The notes under the pieces are model-generated. The model was not told the origin of the DNA. It did no database searches and saw only the letters and a program-made list of their open reading frames with translations. Shown one piece after another: positions 22,611-34,663 of a stretch of 64,000 nucleotides of DNA (its first letter is position 1; each line of letters starts with the position of its first letter). Location of the stretch: positions 15,246,138-15,310,137 of the forward strand of contig CM068544.1 of NCBI GenBank assembly GCA_035048495.1, read 5' to 3'. This DNA is from Euptelea pleiosperma. Its lineage: Eukaryota; Streptophyta; Magnoliopsida; Ranunculales; Eupteleaceae. Made by a program: the position numbers and the translations under genes.

Positions 22611-24236
22611 TGCCACGTAAGGCTATAGACATTGGATGGCAATATGGGGTCCCAATCTCTAGGGATAAACAAAAGACGGGGGTGTAATTTTTGTCAAAAA
22701 GAGATTGGGAGTGGGGGAGTGTCTCGATTGAAGCAACACTTGGCTGGTGGCTACCCTAACGTAGAAATTTGTAAGTCGTGTCGTATGGAAGTTAGAATAC
22801 AAATGCAAAGGGTATTGAAAGGATCAACTAAGAGTAGATACGAGAGGGCGAGAGCAAGAGAAGAGTTTAGGAAGCAGTTATGGATTACCCATGCACTGAG
22901 GAGCCTGTTATCAATATTTTGGACGACAATGACATATTGAAGTTGGCCAAGAAGAGATCCTTAGCTCATGAGTTGGATGCTGAGCAGAGGAGAAGATTTG
23001 AGACTACTAGACCAGACTTTGGACTTTCTGTTCGAGATGTAGGTGGCAGTTCTTCAGGGGGTGGCACGTCGTGTGCCAGTACAGCTACCCAACCTAGAGT
23101 TAGTCGTGCTCATAATGTGACAGAAACAACATCCATCTCTTTACAAGATGAGTTCCCTATTGATCCAAATGCAGTTAGATGGGAAGATGCTAATCAAAAG
23201 ACATTGAAGGATTCATGGGGCACTGGTGGCTTAAGAAAGAAATTGGGAAGGGTAGTGTTTAAGTTCATTCACTACAATGCCGTCCCACCACATGTGGCGA
23301 AGACAGCATTCTATCGAGGAATACATGATGAGGGCGCTAGATGTGGACCAAGTATGAAAGGTCCTATTGCACATGAGTTGATGACGGCGTACCTAGCCGA
23401 TGAAGTAGATGAGCTCAATGCATACATTGACATTTTGAAGAAAGTGGCCTACACACAGAGTGACGATTATGTGTGATGGATGGATATGGCCCACTAGATT
23501 ATCCATTAACAATTTTATGGTGTACTGTAATGGAAAGACCATTTTTCATAAATCTGTTGATGCATCCAGACACAAAAAGGATGTTATGTACATTTACAAG
23601 TTAATGCGGGAAGTAGTGGATAATATTGGCAAGGAGAATATCATCTAAATTGTCACAGATAATGGTACCCCATACCTGAAGGCAGGAAGGGAGCTGATGA
23701 AAAAAGAAGGGTACAACTTATTTTGGACTCCTTGTGCATGTCATTGCATCAATTTGATGCTAAAGGACATTGGACAGAGGTCAGCAGTGGATAGAGTAAT
23801 TGAGCGGGCTGGAAAGATAACAAATTATATCTACAACCACTCGAGAGTCCTAGCGATGATGAGAGAGAAGTGTGGAGGGGACATTGTCCATCCATAGTTA
23901 GCGAGTTTTGCAACTAATTACATCACCCTAGAGAGCCTCCTACAAAGGAGGAATGGATTAAAGAACATGTTCCATAGTCCAGAATGGAGTGCCTATGAGG
24001 GCAATGACACTCCTATAGCAAAAGAGACAGAGGAGTTTGTGAATAAGAACGCATTTTGGGATGCAGTGCATATGCTAGTGAATATCCTTGACTCTATTAT
24101 GAAAGTCCTTAGATTGCTTGATGGAGACAAGAAGCCTGCGATGTGGTATATTTACCAAGCCATCGAGTTGATGAAAGGTCAAGTAAAAGCAGCAGCACGC
24201 TCACCCCAATTCATACTTGGACATCATCAAGGATAG
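22611..24236 (+). pseudogene. hAT transposase, N-terminal and central part (copy B)
   Basis: ATG at 22611 (MPRKAIDIGWQYGVP). A one-base G insertion near 22676 (aagacgggggtg; copy A has aagacgaggtg) shifts the BED finger frame. The DUF659-like and RNase H-fold parts follow: DEFPIDPNAVRWED, YRGIHDEGARCGP, a DGW segment, FMVYCNGKTIFHKSVDAS, TDNGTPY, FWTPCACHCINLMLKDIG, YNHSRVLAMMREKCGG. A TGA near 23474 and a TAA at 23646 break the frame; the TAA is shared with copy A. A likely intron donor (gttg|gtaagattt) is at about 24275. Confidence 0.87.
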
Positions 24237-24541
24237 ATGGACCAGACAGCTATTTCACCCCCTTCATGCTGTTGGTAAGATTTGTGCTTTTATTTCATAA
24301 TTTATTTTATTTATAAATATAAACTATTCAAGCCATTTAATATTCAATTGTTTTGTTGAATTGCAACTTACTACCTTAACCCTAAGTACCAATACAGACA
24401 TGACCTTGGTACTCAGGATGATCTTTTGGTAGCGATACAAGTGGTCTTGAAGAGGTTGATACCAAATCCTAACCATCAATCAGATTGTTTGAATGAGGTT
24501 AATAGATTTACTTTCTATTCAAATAGATTGAGAAAACCTTA

Positions 24542-24847
24542 GGCCATGTTTGATTGCACAGAAAATTTTCCCCAGAAAATACATCTGGGATATGCCTTAA
24601 ATGACTGATTGATTGCAACTGAGAACACATATTTTAATCAGGTGAGAAAATAAAGGTGTATTTTCAAGTGGAAATGAATTCTCACCTATCTGGATGGGAA
24701 ATGAATTCCGGGCTTAGTAGGAAAATTATCCAAATTTAAATGGTTTGTTAGGGAAAATTATACAGATTTATACTGGCTATCTAACAATGGACAGTTGTGT
24801 TTTCCCAAGGAAAATGCAATTTTCCCACTTGGTAATCAAACACGGCC
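24542..24847. mobile_element. Tourist-like MITE (PIF/Harbinger) in the hAT intron, TSD TTA
   Basis: Terminal inverted repeats GGCCATGTTTGATT and, at the right end, AATCAAACACGGCC. TTA lies on both sides (24539-24541 and 24848-24850), the 3-bp duplication of PIF/Harbinger elements. It is 306 bp long, AT-rich and non-coding, and lies between the transposase exons of hAT copy B. Confidence 0.82.
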
Positions 24848-25039
24848 TTAGTATCCTATGATTGATAAATAAATGTTGGGATTTTAATATACAGTTAAAG
24901 ACATTTAGAGAGGCACATAGATCTTTTAGTAGTTCGATAGCCATAAGTAGAAGAGCCACGATGCAACCAGGTGAATGTAATAATTTATTTATATTATTAT
25001 CATAAATTATATGTTCACTTCAATTAAAAAATCTTTATA

Positions 25040-25523
25040 TTTAAAAATTACAGCTGAATGGTGGATTCTACATGGCTCGTCGGCCCCTAATATAAGGATG
25101 GTCACCATTAAAATCCTTTTTCAGACAGCATCTTCGTCGGGACGCGAGAGGAATTGGAGCACTTTTGGCCTCATCCACATTGGCCAAGAATAGAAAATGG
25201 CTAGGGCATTAGAGGTTACAAGACTTGGATTTTGTCCATTACAATATGAGGCTTCCATTACAGCATATGAGAGAGGATGAGGATGAGAAGATCACAACAC
25301 CCATCAACCTAGTAGAGATATTTTGCAAGAAGGTGAGGAGGATCCATTGTATGAGTGGGTGAAGGAAATCGGAGAGCCAATTTTGGATGAGCCAGGGGGG
25401 AGGCTGAGCACTTTTATTGTTTTGAGATGGGCGTAGACATCGATGACTTCATGTCTTCACTTCCTGCTCGAGATGACATTCAGACATTGGATACGGGCTT
25501 CGACGATGACTTCACATTATCAC
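25040..25523 (+). pseudogene. hAT transposase dimerisation domain exon (copy B)
   Basis: Translation gives AEWWILHGSSAPNIR...IKILFQTASSSGRERNWSTF, the conserved C-terminal dimerisation region of plant hAT transposases (usually followed by HTKQRNRL). Downstream pieces read ...YEWVKEIGEPILDEPGG and the acidic end ...DIDDFMSSLPA in other frames, so stops and frameshifts are present. The exon is cut at 25523 by a solo LTR and resumes at 26568. Confidence 0.85.
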
Positions 25524-26562
25524 TGAAAGTAAGGTTTTTCTGGTCGTTGGACGAAAACCCTTGATTCAATACATTTTATGATCCGATTAACTCAAATCCT
25601 ACAAAATTAAGACTTTGTATAGGGCTTGTGTCGGATGTCAATCCGCACTCGATTGTTAGTACAAGTAAAGGACAACTATGAACTAGGAAAGTGCTTGAGA
25701 TGATGGTAGGGATGAGAATGGTGAGTTGGTGATTAAAAACATGATTGTCTTGATTTTAAATTAAAATTTATCAACTAATAACGAATGAAGGAAATAATCA
25801 AGAACATAAATTTGCATAAAAAATAAACTCTTTTTCATCAATCAATTCAAAGAAAATTACAATGCATGAAATCAAAAGTGCAAAACATAAAGAGATTTAA
25901 CTATCTAGAAAGCAAGTAAATAAAGAGAGAATGAATTAGAGAGAGGAAGAAGAGGGTTAGAAAGATAAATGTTAGATAGAGAAAAAAATAGTACTAGAGA
26001 GAGAGAGAGAAAAGAGAACTTACTAATGTAAAGGAGTTGCATGCAGAGTGAATCTTGACGCCTTTCTTAACATGGGGGGGATAGGGTGCAACCAGAAGGA
26101 AAGAAAGTGAGGTTGAGAAGATAGAAGATGGGGGAAAGAGAGTCACAATTTTTAGAGAGATGAGTGGCTTGTATAGCCAACCCTCTTCCATAAGGATTAG
26201 GATTAGGTGGGGGCATCCCTTGAAATGGGCCCATAACTTTTTGTCTTTAGCTTGTTGGCTCTTTAGCTTTGGTTATAGGTTCTTGATGTCAGTTGTGGGC
26301 CCGCAATCTATCAGAATTATCCAAATAGTATTCCCGCGATAACAGAAGCACGTAATGAGATTCAACCAAAATGGCTTGATACTAGACTATCCGAAATGTG
26401 TATATTTTATGCGAATAGGCAAATTTTATCTAAAGAATGTGTTCTACACAATGGAAGAAACTCTTATGTGGAAAAATCGACATAAATAGAAGTTTTATGT
26501 AGAAGAATGTGACACCGCTAAAAGGATAATTGCTTAAAATAAGCATTTTTGAGCCAATATCA
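25524..26562 (-). mobile_element. Solo LTR (TGATATT... family), 1.04 kb, TSD ATCAC
   Basis: On the plus strand it starts TGAAAGTAAGGTTTTTC and ends GAGCCAATATCA. ATCAC flanks both sides (25519-25523 and 26563-26567). Removing it rejoins the hAT C-terminal exon, whose frame continues as an SPTQSPTR-like string. Related copies are at 31375-32886 and 58821-61936. Orientation (minus) is taken from the relatives, where the TATA box and CT-rich leader read away from the TGATATT end. Confidence 0.88.
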
Positions 26563-26567
26563 ATCAC

Positions 26568-27262
26568 CTACTCAATCACCAACGAGGAGTGGTGGTGATG
26601 ATATTGATGCAGCTGACGATGGTGGGGCTAGTGGTGGTGGTGAAGGTGGAGAGACTCAAAGGCCCCTGATTCCATTCACTAAAGAGGTTGAGTATGATCA
26701 TTCTACCCAAGATCCTGATCATGGATCTTGTCCACCCTCAGCGAGACAGGGGAGTTTGGATAAGACGTGAACCTATAATCGTCGGAGGAAACTAGGAGGA
26801 TGATGCATACTCTTGCCATAGCCATGATGTCGACTCCATTGTAGGAACGTTCGACAAAATGAGTATTAATAACGGCATATATGGGCAAGGTCATGATAGT
26901 GAGAGCTCTTCTTCAACGTCATATGGTGGATATGACCCACATAGGTACCCAGAGAGCAGCCAGGACACGCAGTCACAAGCATCAGGATATGAAGCTCTTG
27001 GTTATTGTATACCCATTGGGTACAAATTTGGGGTCCAAGTTAACTATGGACCTTATGGTACATATGGTGCACATTGGGATGTACCATTGATGGGAGTGCA
27101 ACAACCAACAATTGTTGAACATCCAGACTACCTGACGATAGGAGTGTTAGCGGGCTTACATCCCTAACATTACCACCAATATTTCCAAGAATATCAAAAT
27201 ATGTACCAAAACATGATGTCATGGGCCCAATATTGTAATTACATAGGGCACCAATACTATTA
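26568..27262 (+). pseudogene. hAT transposase C-terminal low-complexity tail (copy B)
   Basis: This continues the exon after the solo LTR: SPTQSPTRSGGDDIDAADD, a glycine-rich stretch and QRPLIPFTKEVEYDH, then after frame breaks a Ser/Tyr/Gly-rich tail (SSSTSYGGYDPHRYPESSQD, QASGYEALGY, YGPYGTYG) ending near MYQNMM-W-QYCNYIGHQYY. Such Tyr/Gly-rich tails occur in plant BED-hAT proteins. The 3' non-coding end of the hAT follows to 27699. Confidence 0.7.
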
Positions 27263-27699
27263 GGGTCCTAGCTAAGATGGGGATGATGGTGGCCGAAGGT
27301 CAATGTGGTTGTGACATCTTTACTTTTGTACTTATTTATTTGAAGACATATTTTAGATGTAATGAACTTAATTTAAGGTTATTCGATGATCATAATAATT
27401 TTTATTTATTATTGCTGTTGTTTTTAGTTGACTGACTATTTGATACATGCCTCAATATATTACAGACCACTATGGTCATTCATTTCCACATACATATGAT
27501 TTCATATTATGGTTTGATAGCTTATGAATGTTTTTTTTATGTTTGTTTTATCATTTCTCAAACTTTCCACAAACATTTTCACAATATTTTCATATTATTT
27601 CCATCATTTCTACGAAAAATGTATTATTTCCACACTGGTCAAATATTTTTATTTTCGGAGTGGTCGAAATAAACCTCGAAATCGAAATTTATTTCCGTG

Positions 27700-28265
27700 C
27701 ACGAAATAAAAGTTCAAGTATGATAACTGAAAATTTTCTTACAATCCAATCAAGGATACCTAGGGGGGTGAATAGGTATTTAAAAAGTATCTATGCATTA
27801 AGCACCTTATTCAGAATACTGGTATGGATAGGTGTAATCTATCACATGTTAGAGTAGTCCTAGCTAATGTTTGATTAATTAACAAGTGATTACCTCAACC
27901 GACTTGGATTTAATATATCTCCGATATATTATCTCTGGGTGTTGTTTGATCTAATCTACAAATAAGTGTGAAAATAAATCAACCACAACACATGTAAGAT
28001 TTTTTACGTGAAAACCTTTCTCAAGGAAAAATCATGGGACCACGTCCAGTTGCTAAAGTATCACTAATATAAAGTTAACTAGTACAGAAGTTAACCCACG
28101 CAACATCGTTACCACAACTTACAACCCAAGTCCATCCCATGATCTAACTGCTGATGCATCCATGCCCTCTTGACTTTCACGAATGAGTTCACGAACGCCC
28201 TTCTGCTATGATCCCATCAAATGTGTTTAGTTTGGTAAATCTCCAAACCTACCCTTCGATTTCCA
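27700..28265 (-). repeat. Copia SIRE-like LTR/leader fragment (right flank of hAT)
   Basis: On the minus strand it carries accTATTCACCCCCCtaggtatcc, a motif typical of the LTR-leader junction of SIRE-type copia elements, and further on ttttccttgagaaaggttttc, common in their LTRs. The first 150 bp are repeated at 28755-28915. It begins with the right CACGAAAT target duplication of the hAT. Confidence 0.5.
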
Positions 28266-28915
28266 AATAGTGCTTATGGGCAATTTTAATAAATTTTTTG
28301 CGTTATATAATTAAAATTTCAGTGGGGGCATCTCACGCTTAAAATAAGAAAGAGAGGGGAACGACTTTTGTAGAGTATGACCCTATAAGAGTTGAATTAA
28401 CTCAATTATGAAAAACCTAGATGAGAAAAACCTTAGAAAAGTTTTAACTTAATTAAAAACCTAGATAATGGAGACTTGATTAGGAGGGAGATGGCTAGGG
28501 TGTTCTCCACACTTTTAGTTTCTTAAAGAATGTCACACCCAAAAATCTAATATAGATCTCGATGTGTGAGTTACCTAAACTAACTCATATTTTATCCATA
28601 TGAATGCTAAGCTCTGAAGCTATAATAATAACTCCAAACTTTGGCAAACATATATGATCAGGCCTCGAGTGATACTTACATTCTTCATTAACCTTTAAGT
28701 AATTGAAAATAAGGAGATTTTTTCTAATCTTTTAAAACATGACATCTATATAGACACGAAATAAAAATGTCAAGTTTGATAACTAAAAGTTTTCTTCCAA
28801 TCCAATCAAGGATACCTAAAAGAGGGTGAATAGGTATTTAAAAATTATATATGTATTAAGCACTCTATTCAGATTACCGGTATGGGTAGATGTAATCTAA
28901 TCGTATGTTAAACTT
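28266..28915. repeat. Paralogous empty site of the hAT insertion
   Basis: 28266-28762 matches the hAT left flank (17772-18262), and 28755-28915 matches the hAT right flank (27700-27855). Here the two are joined without interruption at acacgaaataaaaatgtcaag. This is the sequence as it was before the insertion, and it lies next to the filled copy, so the repeat was probably a tandem duplicate. Confidence 0.85.
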
Positions 28916-30118
28916 GATAAAATTACATGCACACTAACCCTACTAAGTGGGTCTGGACTTGATAGAGGTAACAAATCTAGTACATTACGAGACTATACTT
29001 TTTATGACTTCAAATTAGTTGTGCTCTTACCCTCAATTGATTTTGATATTGCTTGTTGGCCTCCCTGTGTGACAATTCTCATTGGAAAGAACTAGCTTAA
29101 GTGGATTTGTATGGCCCCGAACTATGTAAAAATCTGATTACTCTAATGCTGCAGAGGATACCACACTGACCGAGTGTGAAAGCCAACACCCAGACATGCG
29201 TAAAAATTAGTCCGTGTCAAAATATAAAAACTTGAAAAAAATTTTTTTGATAAAACAAGTGAGTTAAAACACAACCATATTTGCTAGAAAAATAATGGTA
29301 ATTAATTTGGCAAATATACTTATAAATAAAGAATAGTTAGAACCCAATAGCTCTAAGGATTTCATAATTGAATACAGAATACCTCATGATTTTGATTTTG
29401 TACTTAAAATTTTACTTTCATCTATCGGGTACTCTAAGAAGTGGATAATTAGATCACAGTACACCAAGTAAAAGATATTAAAAATTTAACTGAAGTAAAC
29501 TAGTGTAACTAACTTGCTCTGACAAATAGTCTAGATTAACTGCATTTGAAATATTAAGATTATACTACAAAGTTAAGTCTAACATTCTAGGGTTATATTT
29601 GTTAGTGTCTATCACATTAAACTCATTTTGTATTACATTAACTTGATTTATGTGCATTTTTGCAAAATTAGGTTTCGAACATGTTTATTCAGTTGAACCA
29701 ATATGAGTTAGGTGAATTTTATCTTTTCATTAGTTATTTAATTAATTAATATTTTATTTGAAAAGATAATTTCGATTGGTGAAGAGTTTCAAAATATTTG
29801 CAATGGTTTTTGTGAAAAAATATTGATTTTTTGAAAAAAAAATCGGATTGGCTTGAGCCCAATCGATTGGACCGTAACGAGCCCAAATATAAATCGATTT
29901 TTTGAGTTCATTTTTCACTTCAATCAATTCTTACTGCTCCTACTCCTTCTCCAATTGATCCAACTCTCCAGAATGGTTTAGGTCTTCTTTGGTGGATCTT
30001 GGTCCATTATTCCTTAGATCTGTTACTTTTGTGCTTAATTTCTTCATTTTTTCATTCTCTACCTTGATATTTTGGGAAAATGGGTTTCTTGCTTTGATTC
30101 CTCCCATTCTTGGTGCTC
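28916..30118. other. Non-coding retroelement-like DNA
   Basis: No protein frame is supported. A TATA-like motif (cccaaatataaatc, about 29882) followed by a CT-rich stretch (29920-29965) precedes the ORF at 30119, and could be its promoter or an LTR end. A and T runs near 29815-29845 are low-complexity. Confidence 0.35.
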
Positions 30119-31369
30119 ATGGTTGATGGCACTAGAAGAATATAACATTTAGTCTATTTAGATGAAGACATCCCAGAGGAGGTTGTCTTGGAGCAATTGC
30201 AGTCCAGAAGCATCATTCGGACCAGGAGAGGGGAGCGTCCTCCATCAATGTCTCGTGAAGCTATTTTGAGACATCCTACAGGAAGAGCTTCTTCATCACG
30301 AGATCTAGGCCGAGCATCTTCATCGTGTGATCCAGGCTGTGCATCGACATCTCAATGGACTAGATCTTCCACTCCTCCTGTAGCTAGTGAGTTAGGCTCT
30401 GACTCCATCTTTATTGATGGAGTTATTCACTGTCAGCATTTCGGTTCTTGTTCATTTGTAACTAAGCGTTTTGTTCGCATTAGAGAGTGTAGGGGTACTC
30501 TTACTGATCATGTTTTGAGGATTGGAGATTGGCTTCCAGGCATTCAGGGAGACACTCAATATTACTCTAGATTAGTCCACTTGTTTTATGAGAGCATTTA
30601 TGACATTCAGGGTGCAGACGTTGATTCTCTGTCCTTTCAGACTTATGTTTCTGGCATATCCATGTTGATCACACTAGATGTGATTTATTATGTCCTTCAT
30701 ATCCCTCGTAGTCATGCGGATGATGAGTATTTACCCCACACCAGAGTTATGACTATTGATAGACAGCTTCTCACTCGCACTTTATGTGGTGCTGAGTTTG
30801 ATTAATTAGACCTCTGACATCCCTCTTAGCAGCCTGCTTACTAACTACCGTTTGTTGTATCTGATCATCAGATACAACATCGATCCTCTAGGTCATGGAG
30901 CACGTGTAGGCATTGATAGTCTTCAACACTTTATCATCTAGGTTCTGTTTTGCTATAGACCTTATTCGTTTCATTTTTAGGATCATTGCTAGAGCCAGCG
31001 AGTTATTGATTCGATATCCTTGCCTCCCGTATCCTTTGCTGGTTTGTGTTATTCTTCGTCATTTTGGTGTCATGATCGCTGATGATGAGTTGGGATCGGA
31101 GTGCGACCGATGGGTGCTATTGGAAGCACATCCGTTAGGAATAGCCATTTTTAGGTCTAGCGTATACACGACTGACCTCACGATTTTAATGAAGAAGAGA
31201 GCAACGTGCTTGAGGTTCTTTTTGGAGGAGATGTTAATGATGAAGTGCCCACTCCTACCTATGCACATGGAGCTGATGCTACTGACATAACATGAGAGCA
31301 TGCATCTGCAGATGAGAGACCTTTGCTTACATTATAGTCATTGGATATGAGACTAGACTAGTTTGAGCG
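30119..31369 (+). pseudogene. Retroelement-associated 'putative plant transposon protein' ORF, broken
   Basis: The reading starts MVDGTRR (30119), meets an early stop, then is open for 205 codons to 30805: a Ser/Arg-rich N-terminus (RTRRGERPPSMS, SSSRDLGRASSSCDPG) followed by YYSRLVHLFYESIYD and SFQTYVSGISMLITLDVIYYVLHIPRS. This resembles the plant transposon-protein domain found in Athila/Tat- and SIRE-type elements, where a YP-LV-EFY...V-G--I--TP--I-E-L-IP pattern is usual. After 30805 the similarity goes on in other frames (DPLGHGARVGIDSLQHF, then ...FGVMI-DDE). It is split by a solo LTR and its remainder continues at 32892. Function unknown, sometimes called envelope-like. Confidence 0.55.
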
Positions 31370-31374
31370 ACAGA

Positions 31375-32886
31375 TGATATTCGCTCAAAAGTGATTATTT
31401 TAAGCAATTATTCTTATAACGATGTCACATTCTCCTACGTAAAACTTATCTTTTCGTCGACTTTTTCACGTAAGAGTTTCTTCCATTGTGTAGAACATAT
31501 TCTTTAGACGAAAATCGACTATTTGCATGAAATATATGCATTTCGGATAGTCCAGTGTCAAGCAGGTTTTAGTTGAATTTCATTACGTGCTTTTTCACTT
31601 GTAGGAGATACTATTGGGCGATTCTCAAGACTGGCGGGCCCATGATCAACCACAGAAGACTTCTATCAAAGCTTAAAGAGCCAGCAGGCTAGGATAAGAA
31701 GATAGAAGTCAAGTACGGGCAAAGCCAGAGGATCGTAGAGTCGGACCAAGGACCAAGAGAGAGCGGAAGAGATGAGGACCAAGAGAAGGAGTAAAGTGTT
31801 AAAAGCCACACCAATTGACATCAAAAGCTAGTTCGACTAATTGGTGGAGCAGATGAAGGAGAATAAAGAAGATCAGGGTTCAAGACCCTCTAGTTCTATT
31901 ATTTTTGTATTTTCTCTCACCTATCTCCTATTTCTCTCTCTATCTATCTTGGCACACCATGACCCATGCCCATACCCATGAACCATGACCCATACCTATA
32001 CCCATGAACCATGACCCATACCCATGACCTATGCCCATGGTCCATGACCCATGCCCATGCCCATGCCCTTTTGCAACACCTAGAGAGAATCGATCTCACT
32101 TGACTGATTCCTCTCTCCCCTTTTCTCTCAAGGAAAGGGATCTCTCCCTCAACCGTTGGATCTCACAAGATCCAACGGCCTTTATAACTCAACAAACCTT
32201 CACATTGATTCACTCTCTTTCTCCTAAAATCTATATAAGGGACCTAGGGTTCCTTTAGAATTCGGTTCTCTCTACCCCTCTCACAACATAACCCTAGGTT
32301 CCCTCTCTCCTTCTCTAAACCTCTCTATCTCTCTCCTTTCCTTGGTTCGGTTCTCATTCAAAAAATAGCAAGAACACGGCCTTGCAGACCTCTTCTCTAT
32401 TGGTAAGTCACCAAGGTAAATCTCTATTTTCTATCTTCTCTTTTATTTTCTCTCTCTAAAATCTTGTTCTTTCTCTTTATATTTCTTCTCTTATAATGTT
32501 TTCTAGAGTGCTGGTTATTTGTTTTATTTTCTTTTATGAATAAATTAGATTCAAGCATTGTAATTTGCATTATTTTAATAAATAAGTTCTTCTTTTCCAT
32601 TTATGGTGTTTCTTTTTTTTTAGTTATATTAATTAGTTGATAGAAATCTCTCAATTTTAAATCTCAATCATTAATTACCACTCTCACCTTTCCACCCATA
32701 TTTTCAAGCACTTTTTATTGTTCTAATGTTCCGATAAATTGTGTTCCCTAACCCTGAATGCGGATTTGACATCCGACATATCACTATACAAAGTCTATTT
32801 TTTTTCAGGATTTAAAGTGAACCGGAATTATAAATATTGTTGAACTAGGGTTTCCGATCTAACGACACGAAAAAACCTTACTTTCA
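31375..32886 (+). mobile_element. Solo LTR (TGATATT... family), 1.5 kb, TSD ACAGA
   Basis: Starts TGATATTCGCTCAAAAGTG and ends CCTTACTTTCA. ACAGA lies on both sides (31370-31374 and 32887-32891). TATA box ctatataagg is at 32231, followed by a CT-rich leader, as expected for U3-R. A minisatellite of CCATGacc/CCATGccc units occupies about 31955-32070. It interrupts the retroelement ORF that starts at 30119. Short frames here (for example 32031-32258) are repeat translations and not genes. Confidence 0.88.
31955..32070. repeat. Minisatellite of CCATG-containing 6-12 bp units
   Basis: Irregular tandem units such as ccatgaccc, ataccc and atgccc repeat about a dozen times inside the solo LTR. The corresponding stretch is not obvious in the 1.04 kb relative at 25524-26562. 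Confidence 0.8.
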
Positions 32887-32891
32887 ACAGA

Positions 32892-33100
32892 TCGCCATAG
32901 AATTCAGGAGTGTTCATGACTCATTTTTCGGGATGCAAAAAGTCCTTGAGTGTCAGTTTGCTTAGATGGGGATTGCTTTGCTGCCAGGGTATCCTGATAT
33001 CGATCCTATGGATACACATCCTCATGATGGGGCTGTCACATCCGGTGGTCCTCATTAATAGACTTCTATGGCAGTTGTCTATAGATGGTGTATTGTGATA
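32892..33100 (+). pseudogene. Continuation of the retroelement-associated ORF
   Basis: Directly after the ACAGA duplicate the frame reads ...FAIEFRSVHDSFFGMQKVLE, a probable helical segment, and then IALLPGYPDIDPMDTHPHD, ending in stops near 33056. It is the C-terminal part of the ORF cut by the solo LTR. No domain can be named. Confidence 0.45.
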
Positions 33101-33776
33101 GTTTGTTGTATGAGAGGTATGATGAGTTATCTGTCTTTTGTATTGTTCTTTATTGTACATAGATAAACTCAGTTTGTTATCTTGGTTAGACTCTGTTTAT
33201 TTAGTATATATGTATTGTACCAGAGTTATAAAACAGATTTGTATTGAGACTATTTTTATTACATATCTTTATTGTATTTATATACATGTTATCTGCTCAT
33301 TCATTAGTTTTATTTTTTTTCCATTGAATGCATGCTAGACATTCTTATCTTGATCATTTTCTTGCACATCTGTCATTCAACAAGAAAAAAGGGGAAAAGA
33401 AAATTAAAGAGTTAAACCAAGAATAAAATATATAAGTTAGGGGGAGAGAAGATTTTCTCCATGTTATAAATGTTATAAACTAATTTTGAATTTCTCCAAC
33501 TATATATCATCTAGCAATGCTTTAAGATATGTATGTAGATATATTCTATCATTCATTGCACATGTATTTCATTGATTTTATTTATTCAAACGATACTGTT
33601 GGTATGAGTTGTTTGTGGATGTGCAGGAAACAATCTAAAAAAATATATCAGTTGCCTGTTTATTTTCTTCAAGAGAGAAAGTGAGTGAAACATGTAAAGG
33701 GTTGGGATTTTAATTTCTTTGTTTTTGTTTACTTTTTATGTGTGTTTTTTATCACAAAATTGTCAAATGGTAAGAT
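33101..33776. other. Retroelement 3' non-coding region with polypurine-like tracts
   Basis: AT-rich DNA after the ORF. gttagggggagagaag (about 33436) and ttgtcaaatggtaagat (about 33761) look like polypurine tracts. The second resembles a decayed form of the TTGTCAAAGGGGGAGAT string that precedes SIRE-type LTRs. Confidence 0.4.
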
Positions 33777-34560
33777 TGTAAGGAATATGACTATATTGTA
33801 CGTATTGGCTAAATTTTGTACGACATAACACAATTACAACTGATCCTATAGTATGCCAGTTAGGTCAAGACTGTGTCAGTGGTTATACCACTCTTGCATT
33901 GCTTGAAGACTACAAGATGAAGCTTGGAGACTTAGAAGATTGGAGATTTATTCATTTGAAGACTCAGATCCTTGTCTGTTTATCCATACTTACATGTATA
34001 TGATGGTAAGTGACTTAGATACCCTAGAGATATGGGATAGAATGATAAAATTCACATAGAACTAAGTCATGAAGCAATGGGATTAGATTCATGGCCTAAA
34101 GAGCTTAAAAAATTGAATCTTAGGGTACCTAATCGAATGGACCATCATCCTAATTGATAGACTTATCTGGAAAAATTTTTAAAGTAGCCCAATCCATTGG
34201 ACTTGCATGAGAATAGGATTCCAAATCTAGAGAGAGTTCTAACTACCCCAACTACTTATTGTTTCTTTTGGCTTTGTTGCTATCTCTATATAATGGGTCA
34301 TTAAGATTGTAAAACCTAACTCATCGATTATAGAGCTTGAATTCTCATAAGCTTAGAAGATTAATATTCTTTGTTCCCTAGAGAATCAATAGTAAGAGAA
34401 AGCCGTTAAGGAGAAAAATCCCATGTAATCTTATACATCATTTTGGATTTATTCTTTCAAGATCATAGCTTGAAAACTTATTTTTCTACCTAGCTTAATC
34501 CAACTCCATCTAAGACCCACTTTTATATCATTAACCTAGATGTTAGAGTAAAACAACACA
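33777..34560 (+). mobile_element. Probable SIRE-like copia 3' LTR
   Basis: Begins TGTAAGGAATATGAC just after the polypurine-like string and ends near aaacaacaca. The inside has repeated 'cc-atcGAATGGACC / aatccattggac' phrases of the kind seen in LTRs of this lineage, and a TATA-like ctatataatggg at about 34287. The right boundary is uncertain, and no duplication can be tested because the left end of the element is not identified. Confidence 0.4.
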
Positions 34561-34663
34561 GTTGAGTTTTCAAATTTGATTTGAGGTATGTTGTAGAATT
34601 GGGGTGTACTGAATCCACCACTCTCTTGATAAAGTATACTTTTTGTGTTGTCAATTCCAGAAC

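Larger units (their letters stand above)
18263..27699 (+). mobile_element. Complete hAT element, copy B, with nested insertions
   Basis: Left end CAAAGAAATAAATTTTG; right end, inverted, CACGGAAATAAATTTCG (14 of 17 match). The ends start with CA as in hAT elements, and CACGAAAT flanks both sides (18255-18262, 27700-27707): an 8-bp target duplication, the hAT hallmark. A paralogous uninterrupted site at about 28755 confirms the boundaries. Length is 9,437 bp, or about 5.0 kb after removing the solo LTR at 18966-22061, the Tourist MITE at 24542-24847 and the solo LTR at 25524-26562. The transposase has at least one frameshift and several stops, so this copy would need help in trans. Confidence 0.92.

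Noticed and set aside
22611..27262. Domesticated, intact hAT transposase gene
   Set aside because: A frameshift in the BED finger, several stops and an LTR inside the last exon rule out an intact protein.
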